NCBI GenBank assembly: GCA_964611895.1 | Contig: CAZTDN010000013.1 | Span: forward strand, 1-64,000 | Reading direction: 5' to 3' | DNA from: JAIEOG01 sp964611895 | GTDB lineage: Bacteria; Bdellovibrionota; FAC87; UBA2466 | Length of the DNA: 64,000 bases | Shown: piece after piece, positions 8,279 to 17,047 of the stretch | Layout: each line of letters starts with the position of its first letter | Position numbering within the stretch: the stretch's first letter is position 1 | Position numbers and translations under genes: made by a program | Notes under the pieces: model-generated | Databases searched by the model: none | What the model saw: only the letters and a program-made list of their open reading frames with translations | Told to the model about the DNA's origin: nothing

Positions 8279-8489
8279 AGAAAACTCCGTGTTTGGAAAA
8301 CGGTTTTTTAAGAGGTGTCTGAGAAGCTGGCTAAAAGCGCAGCTTCTGGCTAAGCAGAAGAGCTTTTGAAAAGTGTCTGAGTGACAGCTCTTACTCTAAC
8401 CCACCCCACCTGCTGACGCAATATAAATCACTGATATTATTGAATTTTATGTATTCACCCAGAATACACACCCAACCACAGCCGAAAAA
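8279..8489. other. structured intergenic region between lon and zinc-ribbon gene
   Basis: No gene is visible. The stretch holds several repeats. AGAAGCT (8322-8328) pairs with AGCTTCT (8341-8347). AAGAGCT (8358-8364) pairs with AGCTCTT (8386-8392). The 9-mer GTGTCTGAG occurs directly repeated at 8315-8323 and 8373-8381. Nearer lon are an imperfect AT-rich palindrome (about 8420-8443) and GTATTC-ACCCA-GAATAC (8451-8467). The first set would lie in the 5' leader of the zinc-ribbon mRNA, the last could be an operator or a weak lon terminator. Confidence 0.5.
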
Positions 8490-10916
8490 TCAGTGCGAAG
8501 TCAGTGGTTCCGTCTTAGGCGCCTCAAGATCCGGTGGTGCCTCCGGAAGCGCAGCTACGACGGCATCTTCTGCCACTTGGAATACCTGATCGGCCACCAA
8601 TGCATGGCCCAAAACCTGGTCCATATGGGTCACGTCCACGACTTCCAGATTCTTCAAAATGTTTTTTGGAATATCCTCGAGATCTTTCACGTTCTCATGC
8701 GGAATGATCACTTTCTTGATCCCACCTCGATGAGCCGCGAAGATCTTTTCCTTTAGCCCCCCAATCGGGAGAACGTTTCCACGTAGAGTGATTTCACCGG
8801 TCATGGCGACGTCTCTGCTAACAGGTTTTCCGGTGAGCGTGCTTACGAGCGCAGTCGCCATCGTGATACCCGCTGAAGGCCCATCTTTTGGAATGGCCCC
8901 TTCGGGCACGTGGATGTGCAAATCAATGTTCTGGTAAAATTCGGGAGCCAGACCAAGGAGCTTTGCGCGCGACCGCACATAACTCATGGCTGCCTGAGCG
9001 GATTCCTGCATCACGTCCCCGAGCTTTCCAGTCACGGTGAGCTTGCCCTTACCGGGCATTTGCAGCACTTCAATGGTGAGCATATCGCCGCCCGATTCCG
9101 TAAAAGCCAAGCCATTGACCAAACCGACTTCAGAGTTGTCTTCGATCTTTTGGAATCGATACTTTTGTGGTCCCAGAAGAGCTTCGAGTTTCTTAGGGTT
9201 GATGACTACCCGCTCGCGCTGATCCGCTTTTTTGGCCCACTGCCGAGCGAGTTTTCGACACACAGAAGCCGTGACTCGCTCCAAGTTACGTACACCTGCT
9301 TCGCGCGTGTAGTGACGAATCATCGCTTCGATTGTTTGAACCGGGAAAATGATTTTTTCTGGGTCGAGTCCATGCCCCTGGGTCACTTTAGGGATCAGGT
9401 GCTTTACCGAAATTTGGACTTTTTCTTCTTCCGTGTATCCGGAGAGTGAGATCACTTCCAAACGATCCAACAATGGGTGCGGGATCGTGTGCTGAGAGTT
9501 TGCCGTCGTGATAAACATCACCTGAGACAGATCGTACTCAACCTCAAGGTAGTGATCAGAAAAAAACTTGTTCTGCTCAGGATCCAAAACCTCCAAGAGA
9601 GCAGCACTAGGATCTCCACGAAAATCCGTGCTCATTTTGTCAATTTCGTCGAGCAGGATTACGGGATTCACCGTGCCAGCTTTTTTCATTCCCTGGATCA
9701 GTTTTCCAGGAAGAGCGCCAATATAAGTGCGACGATGTCCTCGAATTTCAGCCTCGTCTCTCACCCCGCCGAGCGAAATCTTCACAAAGTTGCGGCTTAT
9801 CGAACGGGCGATAGAACGTGCCAAGGAAGTTTTCCCTACCCCTGGAGGTCCGACTAAACACAGAACCGGCCCGCGGACTTTTTCCACCAAGCTCTGAACT
9901 GCCAGGTGTTCTAAAATGCGCTCTTTTACGGTTTTTAGCCCATAGTGGTCTTCATCCAAAACGGTTTCGGCTGTTTCCACATCTATTTTTTCCTCGGTTT
10001 TTTCATTCCAAGGAATGCTCAAGAACCAATCCAGGTAATTGCGCACCACGGTGGCTTCAGCCGACATGGGTGACATCATTTTGAGCTTTTTGACTTCGGC
10101 CTTAGCCTTTTTGGCCGCTTCTTCCGGCATGCGCTTGCGCTTGATTAGTTTTTCAAGCTCTTGAATTTCGTTTTTAAACTCATCGCGCTCCCCCAACTCT
10201 TTCTGAATCGCCTGCATCTGCTCGTTGAGGTAGTACTCCTTCTGAGACCGCTCCATTTGTTTTTTGACGCGGCTTCGAATCTTTTTTTCCACCTGAAGAA
10301 TCTCTATCTCGCCCTCGAGCAATCCGTATAGTTGCTCCAGACGACGACAAGCATCGGTGACTTCGAGGAGTTTTTGTTTGTCCTCTACTTTGACGTTCAG
10401 ATGGGGGACGATGGTGTCGGCAAGTTTGGAACAATCTTCTATCGACAGCACCGACATCAACAGTTCTGGCGGAATTTTTTTATTGAGCTTAACGTATGTC
10501 TCAAAAGCAGTCTTAAGACTGCGTACAAATGCTTCGGCTTCTACCTGTGAGCTCACTTCGTCAGGAAGGGGCTCCCCTTCCACGCGGAAAATGGAGTCCT
10601 TCTCCAGGTATTTTGTAATTTGAATGCGCTGCACGCCTTCGACCAAGACCTTCAGTGTGCCGTCGGGCAAACGTAGTAGCTGAATGATATTGGCAAGTGT
10701 GCCTATCGAAAAAATGTCTTTTTCTTCGGGGTTGTTGTTCTGTGCTCGCCGCTGGGCAGCAAGAACAATCTGTTTGCGACTCGACATCGCTTCTTCTAAT
10801 GCGCGAATCGATTTTTCGCGTCCCACAAACAGCGGAACAACCATGTGTGGGAAGACGATGATGTCACGAAGAGGTAGGAGAGAGTAAACCTGGGGTGCGT
10901 CCGCCTTCTTGTTCAT
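8490..10916 (-). CDS. lon: ATP-dependent protease Lon
   Basis: Lon degrades misfolded and regulatory proteins in the cytoplasm. The 808-residue product has the N-terminal substrate-binding domain (about residues 10-205), a coiled-coil helical region, an AAA+ module with Walker A GPPGVGKT near residue 355 and LLDEIDKM as Walker B. The protease domain has the catalytic Ser in PKDGPSAGIT near residue 680 and the Lys in PIGGLKEK about 40 residues later. The length and Ser-Lys spacing fit LonA. GAGGAGG precedes the start. It is the last gene of the rho-lspA-lspA-tig-clpP-clpX-lon series but has a 176-bp upstream gap and probably its own promoter (TATAAT on the minus strand at 10992-10987). Confidence 0.97.
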   Translation of the reverse strand: MNKKADAPQVYSLLPLRDIIVFPHMVVPLFVGREKSIRALEEAMSSRKQIVLAAQRRAQNNNPEEKDIFSIGTLANIIQLLRLPDGTLKVLVEGVQRIQITKYLEKDSIFRVEGEPLPDEVSSQVEAEAFVRSLKTAFETYVKLNKKIPPELLMSVLSIEDCSKLADTIVPHLNVKVEDKQKLLEVTDACRRLEQLYGLLEGEIEILQVEKKIRSRVKKQMERSQKEYYLNEQMQAIQKELGERDEFKNEIQELEKLIKRKRMPEEAAKKAKAEVKKLKMMSPMSAEATVVRNYLDWFLSIPWNEKTEEKIDVETAETVLDEDHYGLKTVKERILEHLAVQSLVEKVRGPVLCLVGPPGVGKTSLARSIARSISRNFVKISLGGVRDEAEIRGHRRTYIGALPGKLIQGMKKAGTVNPVILLDEIDKMSTDFRGDPSAALLEVLDPEQNKFFSDHYLEVEYDLSQVMFITTANSQHTIPHPLLDRLEVISLSGYTEEEKVQISVKHLIPKVTQGHGLDPEKIIFPVQTIEAMIRHYTREAGVRNLERVTASVCRKLARQWAKKADQRERVVINPKKLEALLGPQKYRFQKIEDNSEVGLVNGLAFTESGGDMLTIEVLQMPGKGKLTVTGKLGDVMQESAQAAMSYVRSRAKLLGLAPEFYQNIDLHIHVPEGAIPKDGPSAGITMATALVSTLTGKPVSRDVAMTGEITLRGNVLPIGGLKEKIFAAHRGGIKKVIIPHENVKDLEDIPKNILKNLEVVDVTHMDQVLGHALVADQVFQVAEDAVVAALPEAPPDLEAPKTEPLTSH

Positions 10917-11075
10917 CCGAAACGAACCTCCTCAAATTTTGTTGGAAAGAAAGGAATAGAGCCGGGATACCCGTCCCTACGTTTTAATTATAACTGTAAT
11001 TCGGAGATCTGCCTACAAGCCCAGCAGTTTCTTATTGATTGAAATGCGCGCAGTCGCGTTATGAAAATTTTTTCG

Positions 11076-11098
11076 GCTTAAGGCTTTGGACCTTAAGC
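11076..11098 (-). terminator. hairpin at the end of clpX
   Basis: GCTTAAGG and CCTTAAGC (11076-11083 and 11091-11098) form an 8-bp stem with a 7-base loop that begins in the clpX stop codon. On the minus strand it is followed by CGAAAAAATTTT, not an immediate T-run, so it may be a weak terminator or a 3'-end stabiliser between clpX and lon. Confidence 0.4.
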
Positions 11099-12373
11099 GT
11101 TTTCGACTTTCTTACCTACTTCACCGTCAGTAGGATCTTCGCCGAAGACCAATTCAGGTTTAGCGTTTTTGGCCACGGTTTCTTCATTTACGATGCATTC
11201 TTTGAGGTTTGGGATCGATGGCAACTCATACATGATGTCTAGCATGCAGTGTTCCAGAATCGATCGCAGCCCGCGCGCACCTGTTTTGGATTTCATTGCC
11301 TCTCGAGCAATGCGTTTAAGAGCGCTGTCCTCGAACCGAAGCTTGACGTTCTCGTACTCGAAAAGACGTTGGTATTGCTTGATGATGGCGTTCTTGGGCT
11401 CGGTCAGAATCTTAACCAACGCTTTTTCGTCCAGTTCTTCCAGCGTAGCAATCACCGGTAAGCGACCCACAAATTCGGGGATCATTCCAAACCGCAGCAG
11501 ATCTTCCGGGAGCACTCGCGTGGACACCGGATCTTTTGGTTTTTCTTTGTCGCTCCGAATGTCGGCGCCAATACCCATGCTACGCTTGTGGTGCCGTGCT
11601 TCGATAACTTTGTCTAATCCGACAAAAGCTCCGCCACAAATAAACAAAATATTCGTCGTATCTACCTGGAGAAACTCTTGCTGCGGGTGTTTGCGTCCAC
11701 CTTTGGGGGGGACGTTCGCCCGCGTACCTTCAAAAATCTTTAACAGAGCTTGTTGCACGCCCTCACCCGACACATCCCGAGTAATGGAAGGGTTTTCCCC
11801 TTTGCGTGCGATTTTGTCGATCTCGTCGATATACACAATCCCCTTTTGGGTTTTGTCTATGTCGTAGTCGGCGGCTTGAAGAAGATAGAGAATGATGTTT
11901 TCGACATCTTCACCCACATAGCCAGCCTCAGTGAGGGTGGTAGCGTCCACAATGCAAAAAGGGACCTTGAGTAACCGCGCCATGGTTTGCGCGAGCAGGG
12001 TCTTTCCACTCCCCGTGGGTCCAATGAGCAAGATATTGCTTTTTTGAAGTTCGACTTCACCCGAGGCTTTAGGGTGTCCAATGCGCTTGTAATGGTTGTG
12101 AACGGCGACAGAGAGAGTTTTTTTGGCCTGGCCCTGGCCGATCACGTACTCGTCCAAAACGTTCTTGATCTCAGAAGGTTTGGGAATCTTGGTCGTGCCG
12201 GTGCGAAGATCCTCTTTTTCGGCCTCTTCCGCAATAATGTCATTGCAGAGCTCGATACACTCGTCGCAGATATGCACGGTGGGCCCAGCGATAAGTTTTT
12301 TGACTTCTCTCTGGTTCTTTCCGCAAAAACTGCAGACTAGATTGCCGAAACTGTCGCTATCTCTTCGACTCAT
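11093..12373 (-). CDS. clpX: ClpX unfoldase subunit of ClpXP
   Basis: ClpX unfolds tagged substrates and feeds them to ClpP. The 426-residue protein has the N-terminal C4 zinc-binding domain (CSFC at about 15-18 and CDEC near 37-40), Walker A GPTGSGKT near residue 120, Walker B IVYIDEIDK, and the sensor-2 region near GARGLR. The start at 12373 is an ATG with AGGAGG six bases ahead; the codon just upstream would be GTG. It lies 35 bp after clpP on the same strand, so the two are very likely co-transcribed. The short acidic C-terminal tail after residue 400 is lineage-specific. Confidence 0.97.
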   Translation of the reverse strand: MSRRDSDSFGNLVCSFCGKNQREVKKLIAGPTVHICDECIELCNDIIAEEAEKEDLRTGTTKIPKPSEIKNVLDEYVIGQGQAKKTLSVAVHNHYKRIGHPKASGEVELQKSNILLIGPTGSGKTLLAQTMARLLKVPFCIVDATTLTEAGYVGEDVENIILYLLQAADYDIDKTQKGIVYIDEIDKIARKGENPSITRDVSGEGVQQALLKIFEGTRANVPPKGGRKHPQQEFLQVDTTNILFICGGAFVGLDKVIEARHHKRSMGIGADIRSDKEKPKDPVSTRVLPEDLLRFGMIPEFVGRLPVIATLEELDEKALVKILTEPKNAIIKQYQRLFEYENVKLRFEDSALKRIAREAMKSKTGARGLRSILEHCMLDIMYELPSIPNLKECIVNEETVAKNAKPELVFGEDPTDGEVGKKVENA

Positions 12374-12408
12374 CACGGACCTCCTGTCATCGTCCTAAAG
12401 AAACTGGC

Positions 12409-13032
12409 TTACTTCTCTGCTTTAGCGCTTTTTCCGCGCTGGGACACCACATTATCTACCAAACCATACGCTTTTGCTTCGTCGGGTCCCATAAAACGGT
12501 CGCGATCGGTGTCCTCTTGAATGGTATCCAGAGGTTGACCTGTGTGTTTCGCCAAGAGTTTGTTCAACCGCTCGCGGGTAGCCAAAATATGTCGAGCGTG
12601 GATTTCGATGTCGCTGGCCTGCCCCTGCGCTCCACCCAGAGGTTGATGGATCATGATCTCGGAGTTTGGCAGAGCAAAACGTTTCCCTTTGGTTCCGGCC
12701 GTCAATAGAACAGCGCCCATACTGGCCGCCATTCCAATGCAGTAAGTGCAAATGTCTGGCTTGATATATTGCATCATGTCGTAAATGCCGAGCCCAGCCG
12801 AAACACTGCCTCCCGGTGAGTTGATATAGATGTGGATATCAGACTCCGGGTCCTCGGATTCCAAAAACAGAAGCTGGGCGACCACCAGATTGGCGATTGC
12901 ATCATCGATGGGCGTGCCAATAAAAATGATGCGCTCTTTTAAGAGACGAGAATAAATATCGAAGCTGCGCTCGCCGCGCGGAGTTTGTTCGATCACCATG
13001 GGAACGAGGTACGACGATACGAGATTGGACAT
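12409..13032 (-). CDS. clpP: ClpP protease subunit
   Basis: ClpP forms the tetradecameric serine protease chamber used by ClpX. The 207-residue product has catalytic Ser104 in GMAASMGAV, His129 in MIHQPLGG and an Asp near 178 in TDRDRF, so the triad is complete. The SPGGSV oxyanion-side motif is at about 72-77. AGGAGGG precedes the ATG. The 155-bp gap to tig upstream holds a promoter-like sequence, so clpP-clpX may be expressed independently of tig. Confidence 0.97.
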   Translation of the reverse strand: MSNLVSSYLVPMVIEQTPRGERSFDIYSRLLKERIIFIGTPIDDAIANLVVAQLLFLESEDPESDIHIYINSPGGSVSAGLGIYDMMQYIKPDICTYCIGMAASMGAVLLTAGTKGKRFALPNSEIMIHQPLGGAQGQASDIEIHARHILATRERLNKLLAKHTGQPLDTIQEDTDRDRFMGPDEAKAYGLVDNVVSQRGKSAKAEK

Positions 13033-13119
13033 GAGCGAAACGCCCTCCTAGCTACTGAGGCTAACCCAGAAAGATTCGACGGCCAAGAACACAGCCAAAG
13101 AAGTTTTCGAGTTCTTTTT

Positions 13120-13148
13120 ATTTAACTCGGCGTTCCACAGGATGACAA
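13120..13148 (-). promoter_or_regulatory. candidate promoter for clpP-clpX
   Basis: On the minus strand TTGTCA (13148-13143) and TTAAAT (13125-13120) are separated by exactly 17 bases, matching five and four consensus positions. The predicted transcript would start about 80 bases before clpP, in the only sizeable gap between tig and clpP. It would uncouple the protease genes from the upstream rho-lspA-tig transcript. Confidence 0.45.
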
Positions 13149-13187
13149 GCACCGGAAACGCACTCACGAATAGTAATGATACAACGG

Positions 13188-14489
13188 CTAGGAAACTTTC
13201 GCATTTTGAATGACGAAGTCGAAGATCTGATCGGTCATGACCTCATCTCGGATGCGATCGAGCACTCCTTGCTTTTCCAAGAACTGGAGCGTCTCTTCAG
13301 GCTTTTGATTCCATTGTTGGGCTAGCTGCGCAACGCGTTCTTGCAGCTTGTTTTCAGGGAGCTCTAGATTTTCCTGCAAAGCAATGCGCTTAAGCAAGAG
13401 TCCGCCACGAACGATTTCTTCCGCGGAACTCCGCACAGCCTGCATTTCATCGTCTTTTAGGTTGGGCAAACTCTGTCCACGGGACTTAAAGTCCTGTTCC
13501 ATCGACTCCAAAAGCTTTTTGGCTTGGAAATCCACCATCGATTTCGGCAAATCAAAACCGTTCTTGCTCACCAGGTAGTCGACGATTTCCTGGCGCTGGG
13601 CACGGCGCGCTTGTTGTTCTTTGGTGGTCTGAATGTTTTTGCGGATCTCCGACTTGAGAGCCAACAGAGTTGTTCCAGGGCGAACTGTTTCGGCAAACTG
13701 ATCGTTCACTTCTGGCAGAGTGCGCTTTTTAAGCTCCAACAGCTTGCATTCAAACAACGCTTTTTTCCCGGCGAGATCTTTTTCCTGATAATCGGGAGGA
13801 AAAGTCCCTTCTACTTGCTTGGACTCGCCAACGGTCATTTTCATGAATGCAGCGTCGATTTCGGTGATCAGTTTATCGTTGCCTAGTTCAACGGTGAAAG
13901 ACGAAGCCGGTTCCGACTTGCTCCCGTCCACCAATGCGTAGGCGACTTCTACTACGGCAAAAGAGCCTTTAGAAGGCGCTTTTTCGTCGGTAGGTTCCAA
14001 AACTCCTAATCGCTCCCGCAAGGTTTCAATAGTCTTGTCTACTTCTGCATCCGTGACGTCCGTGTCTTTTTTCTTGAGCGGGACACCCTTGTAGTTTTTT
14101 ACCTGAACATCGGGTTCGATCTCAAACTCTGCGGAAAATTCTAACGGCGCTTCATTGTCAAAACTGACTTTACCCAGCTCGATCCGGGGGCGGCTAACCG
14201 GACTGAGCTTGGTTTGAACCAGTGCTTCGGAGAGCCCCGCTTCGAGCAAGTGGGACACGACGTCCTGACGAATCCGATCACGGTACTTTTCAATCACCAT
14301 CTTAACGGGGGCTTTTCCGGGACGAAATCCGGGAAGGGAAGCTTGCTGCGAATACTGCTGCGCCATTTTTTTCTCGTGATCGGCGACCGTCTTGCCCGAG
14401 AAAGCAATCGTGAGCCGCACTTGCGTGCTGCTAATCCGATCTACTTTTTTTACTTCTACGTCGTGGCTATGGCCGTGGTCCGAGTGCAT
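13188..14489 (-). CDS. tig: trigger factor
   Basis: Trigger factor is the ribosome-bound chaperone and peptidyl-prolyl isomerase that receives nascent chains. The 433-residue product fits the family. The N-terminal ribosome-binding domain contains the signature GFRPGKAPVKMV (about residues 55-66). The FKBP-type domain follows around residues 150-245 and the helical C-terminal arm runs to residue 420. It has a short N-terminal extension with MHSDHGHSHDVEVKK, whose His-rich start is unusual. The gene lies 30 bp after the second lspA and heads toward clpP, a linkage that is widely conserved. Confidence 0.95.
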   Translation of the reverse strand: MHSDHGHSHDVEVKKVDRISSTQVRLTIAFSGKTVADHEKKMAQQYSQQASLPGFRPGKAPVKMVIEKYRDRIRQDVVSHLLEAGLSEALVQTKLSPVSRPRIELGKVSFDNEAPLEFSAEFEIEPDVQVKNYKGVPLKKKDTDVTDAEVDKTIETLRERLGVLEPTDEKAPSKGSFAVVEVAYALVDGSKSEPASSFTVELGNDKLITEIDAAFMKMTVGESKQVEGTFPPDYQEKDLAGKKALFECKLLELKKRTLPEVNDQFAETVRPGTTLLALKSEIRKNIQTTKEQQARRAQRQEIVDYLVSKNGFDLPKSMVDFQAKKLLESMEQDFKSRGQSLPNLKDDEMQAVRSSAEEIVRGGLLLKRIALQENLELPENKLQERVAQLAQQWNQKPEETLQFLEKQGVLDRIRDEVMTDQIFDFVIQNAKVS

Positions 14490-14519
14490 GGGCTTCCTTT
14501 CGATAAAACCGAAGGCAGG

Positions 14520-15035
14520 TCATAGCACGGGCTTGGGCTCCCGGAAAGACTGTAAAAACAGCACTCCGACTCCCACCACGATGCATGAATCAGCGACATT
14601 AAATGCCGGCCAGTGGTAGACCTCGTACCAATGGAAGTCTAAAAAATCGATAACATAGCCGAATCTGAGGCGGTCAATTAAGTTGCCCAATGCCCCCGAC
14701 AGGACCAGCGATAAGGCGAGCGCCGACAACCGTTCTTTTTTCTCGAGCTTGAAATACAGGTACGAAATGACAGAAATCGCTATTAAAGGCACTGCGATAA
14801 AAAATCGATCCCTAAATGCCGGACTAGCCGTCTGAAAAATCCCAAACGCTGCGCCCCGGTTTCGAACATAAGTCAGGGCAAAGATCGGGTCCCAGACATT
14901 TAGACTCTCCCCCACCCGAAAACTCGAATGCACCAGCCATTTGGTCCACTGATCCAGCCCTAAAGTAATGGCACCTACAAATCCTAAAATGGCGTACTTC
15001 GTGATGCTCAGAGAAATCTTTTTTTTCTTTTTCAT
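14520..15035 (-). CDS. lspA: lipoprotein signal peptidase II (copy 2)
   Basis: LspA cleaves the signal peptide of diacylglyceryl-prolipoproteins in the inner membrane. This 171-residue copy has four predicted membrane helices and the conserved motifs NRGAAFGI, SGALGNLIDR and FNVADSCI; the two catalytic Asp (in GNLIDR and NVADS) are present. It starts with a poly-Lys segment (MKKKKK). Its ATG overlaps the end of the upstream lspA copy by four bases, so translation is coupled. Both copies look functional. Having two adjacent full-length lspA genes is unusual; see findings. Confidence 0.93.
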   Translation of the reverse strand: MKKKKKISLSITKYAILGFVGAITLGLDQWTKWLVHSSFRVGESLNVWDPIFALTYVRNRGAAFGIFQTASPAFRDRFFIAVPLIAISVISYLYFKLEKKERLSALALSLVLSGALGNLIDRLRFGYVIDFLDFHWYEVYHWPAFNVADSCIVVGVGVLFLQSFREPKPVL

Positions 15036-15526
15036 GCTGTTTTACCTCGGTTGCTTGAGCGTCGGAATGTATGAAAAGCCATGAGCATCACCCCAATCAT
15101 GATGGATCCGTCGGCAAGGTTGAACGGGGGGAAGGTAAAGCCAAAGAGTTCCAGCCTTAGGAAATCCAAAACATGCCCGTACTGAATGCGATCGATCAAA
15201 TTCCCCAACGCACCCGCCAATAGTGTGGTTAGCGCAACGGAGGCCAACATTTGATCATCTTGCAACTTGATGAAGATCAGAACGATCAGAACCAATGCAA
15301 ATACGGGTATGCCTAGAAAAAAAGCATCGCGCACGGAATCCGGGGCGCGAAGGATTAAACCAAACGCGAACCCCGTGTTGTGATTCAGAGTAAGGACAAG
15401 ATTTCGGCCCAGCAATGGGTACTCCTCGCCTTGAGCTAAATTCAGGTAGACAAGGTTTTTGCTGAGCTGGTCGAGAGCGACAATAAAACCGCTGAGTGAA
15501 AACAGAATGAGGTATTTCAGCTTCAC
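15032..15526 (-). CDS. lspA: lipoprotein signal peptidase II (copy 1)
   Basis: A 164-residue LspA paralogue just upstream of the other copy. It has four hydrophobic segments and all family motifs: ALDQLSKNLV, NHNTGFAFGL, AGALGNLIDRI and FNLADGSIMIG, with both catalytic Asp. It differs from copy 2 at most non-motif positions and has a shorter C-terminal tail (SSNRGKTA), so this is not a recent duplication. It follows rho by 38 bp and overlaps copy 2 by four bases, so the three are probably one transcript. Which copy does the bulk of lipoprotein processing cannot be told. Confidence 0.92.
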   Translation of the reverse strand: MKLKYLILFSLSGFIVALDQLSKNLVYLNLAQGEEYPLLGRNLVLTLNHNTGFAFGLILRAPDSVRDAFFLGIPVFALVLIVLIFIKLQDDQMLASVALTTLLAGALGNLIDRIQYGHVLDFLRLELFGFTFPPFNLADGSIMIGVMLMAFHTFRRSSNRGKTA

Positions 15527-15564
15527 CCGTCACTCCCGCGAGATGGCCCCTAGGCCAAGATTGA

Positions 15565-16824
15565 TTAGCTGCTCATCGAGTCGAGGAACATTTTATTCGT
15601 TTTCGATGACATGATCTTGTCTAGCAAGAACTCCATGCTATCAACAACGTTCATCGGTTGCAGCACTTTACGCAGAATCCATACACGATTCAGCACATCT
15701 TTATCGATCAAGAGCTCTTCTTTTCGCGTGCCGGACTTGTTGATGTCGATGCACGGGAAAATACGCTTTTCCATCAGCTTCCGGTCAAGCGTCACTTCCA
15801 TATTCCCCGTACCTTTGAATTCTTCAAAGATAACTTCGTCCATCCGGCTGCCGGTATCGATCAACGCCGTAGCGATAATGGTCAAGCTACCGCCGTTTTC
15901 GATGTTACGCGCGGCACCAAAAAACCTTTTGGGTTTATGGAGCGCATTAGAGTCCACACCACCCGACAGGATTTTGCCGCTGGGCGGCACCACTGTGTTG
16001 TAGGCGCGTGCCAAACGGGTAATGCTATCGAGCAAGATAACGACGTCTTTCTTGTGTTCTACGAGACGTTTTGCCTTTTCGATCACCATCTCGGCTACCT
16101 GAACGTGACGAGTTGCCGGCTCATCGAAAGTGGAGCTGACGACTTCGCCCTTCACGTTGCGCTCCATATCGGTAACTTCTTCGGGTCGCTCATCGATGAG
16201 CAACACGATCAAAGCGACTTCAGGGTGGTTGTGCGTGATCGCATTGGCCACTTCCTGGAGCAACATCGTTTTCCCAGCACGTGGGGGCGCAACAATCAAA
16301 CCTCGCTGCCCCTTGCCGATGGGCGTCAATAAATCGATTATACGTGTGGAGTACTTTTTGGGATCGTGCTCTAAATTAAAACGCTCATGCGGATAAAGCG
16401 GCGTTAAGTTATCAAATAAAATTTTCTCACGCGCGACATCCGGATCCTCAAAGTTTACTTTTTCAACTTTGAGAAGCGCAAAATAACGCTCCGAGTCTTT
16501 TGGGGGGCGAATCTGCCCTTCCACCGTGTCCCCGGTTCGCAACATGAAACGGCGAATCTGGGAGGGGGAAACATAAATATCATCGGGACCTGGCAGGTAG
16601 TTGTAGTCTGGGGCTCTGAGGAACCCGAAACCATCTGGCAGGGTTTCTAAAACCCCTTCGCCATAAATGCTGCCATTTTGTTCCGTTTGAGCTTGGAGAA
16701 TGGAAAAAATCAGCTCCTGCCTACGCAAGCCTCCGGGCGATTCAACGCCGAGAGAACGTGCCAAGTCAGCAAGTTCCGATATGGGTTTTTCCTTCAGCTC
16801 CTTGAGATGCATGATAGTCGACAT
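15565..16824 (-). CDS. rho: transcription termination factor Rho
   Basis: Rho is the hexameric RNA helicase that ends transcription of untranslated RNA. The 419-residue length is typical. The N-terminal helical domain (1-45) is followed by the cold-shock-like RNA-binding domain with GFGFLRAPDYNYLPGPDDIY, then the ATPase domain with Walker A APPRAGKTMLL near residue 180, VLLIDERPEEVTDM and the Q/R-loop region LSGGVDSNALHKPKRFFGAARN. Everything expected is present. A candidate promoter and a 200-base leader lie upstream. It heads the lspA-lspA-tig series. Confidence 0.97.
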   Translation of the reverse strand: MSTIMHLKELKEKPISELADLARSLGVESPGGLRRQELIFSILQAQTEQNGSIYGEGVLETLPDGFGFLRAPDYNYLPGPDDIYVSPSQIRRFMLRTGDTVEGQIRPPKDSERYFALLKVEKVNFEDPDVAREKILFDNLTPLYPHERFNLEHDPKKYSTRIIDLLTPIGKGQRGLIVAPPRAGKTMLLQEVANAITHNHPEVALIVLLIDERPEEVTDMERNVKGEVVSSTFDEPATRHVQVAEMVIEKAKRLVEHKKDVVILLDSITRLARAYNTVVPPSGKILSGGVDSNALHKPKRFFGAARNIENGGSLTIIATALIDTGSRMDEVIFEEFKGTGNMEVTLDRKLMEKRIFPCIDINKSGTRKEELLIDKDVLNRVWILRKVLQPMNVVDSMEFLLDKIMSSKTNKMFLDSMSS

Positions 16825-16957
16825 AATTAAGTCACTACTCTTCCGTGGGGCCCGTTCATTTTTCGCATGGTGTTATTGGCAAGACGCTCATGAATTACTA
16901 CTAAAAGGAGGGTTTTCCTCCGGCGGGCTAGGTTATTCTTTTGGCTTTCGCAGAGTC

Positions 16958-16986
16958 AAACTAGGTAAACTGCCCAGGCGTGTCAA
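16958..16986 (-). promoter_or_regulatory. candidate promoter for rho
   Basis: On the minus strand a consensus TTGACA (16986-16981) is followed after 17 bases by TAGTTT (16963-16958), a poor -10 element. It lies just beyond the cold-shock gene terminator, where a new promoter is needed. The leader to rho would be about 130 bases and includes a GGAGG-AAAAC-CCTCC hairpin (16921-16907), which could be relevant because rho mRNAs are often autoregulated. Confidence 0.4.
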
Positions 16987-17024
16987 TAAAAAAGAAACCC
17001 CGGAGGCGTCCAGGCGCCCCGGGG
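16985..17024 (-). terminator. Rho-independent terminator of the cold-shock gene
   Basis: On the minus strand CCCCGGGGCG (17024-17015) pairs with CGCC-T-CCGGGG (17008-16998) with one bulged base and a six-base loop, giving ten GC-rich pairs. It is followed by TTTCTTTTTTATTG. This is a strong terminator about 25 bases after the cold-shock stop codon. Confidence 0.9.
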
Positions 17025-17047
17025 CTTATCAATAACCGAGTCTCAAA

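Noticed and set aside
8910..9449. 179-residue plus-strand open frame inside lon
   Set aside because: It is the antisense shadow of the Lon protease domain.
15658..16332. 224-residue plus-strand open frame
   Set aside because: It lies entirely within rho on the other strand and has no recognisable features.
16856..16891. 11-codon open frame upstream of rho (possible leader peptide)
   Set aside because: It has no ribosome site at a usable distance and is too short to support. The nearby GGAGG hairpin is noted instead.
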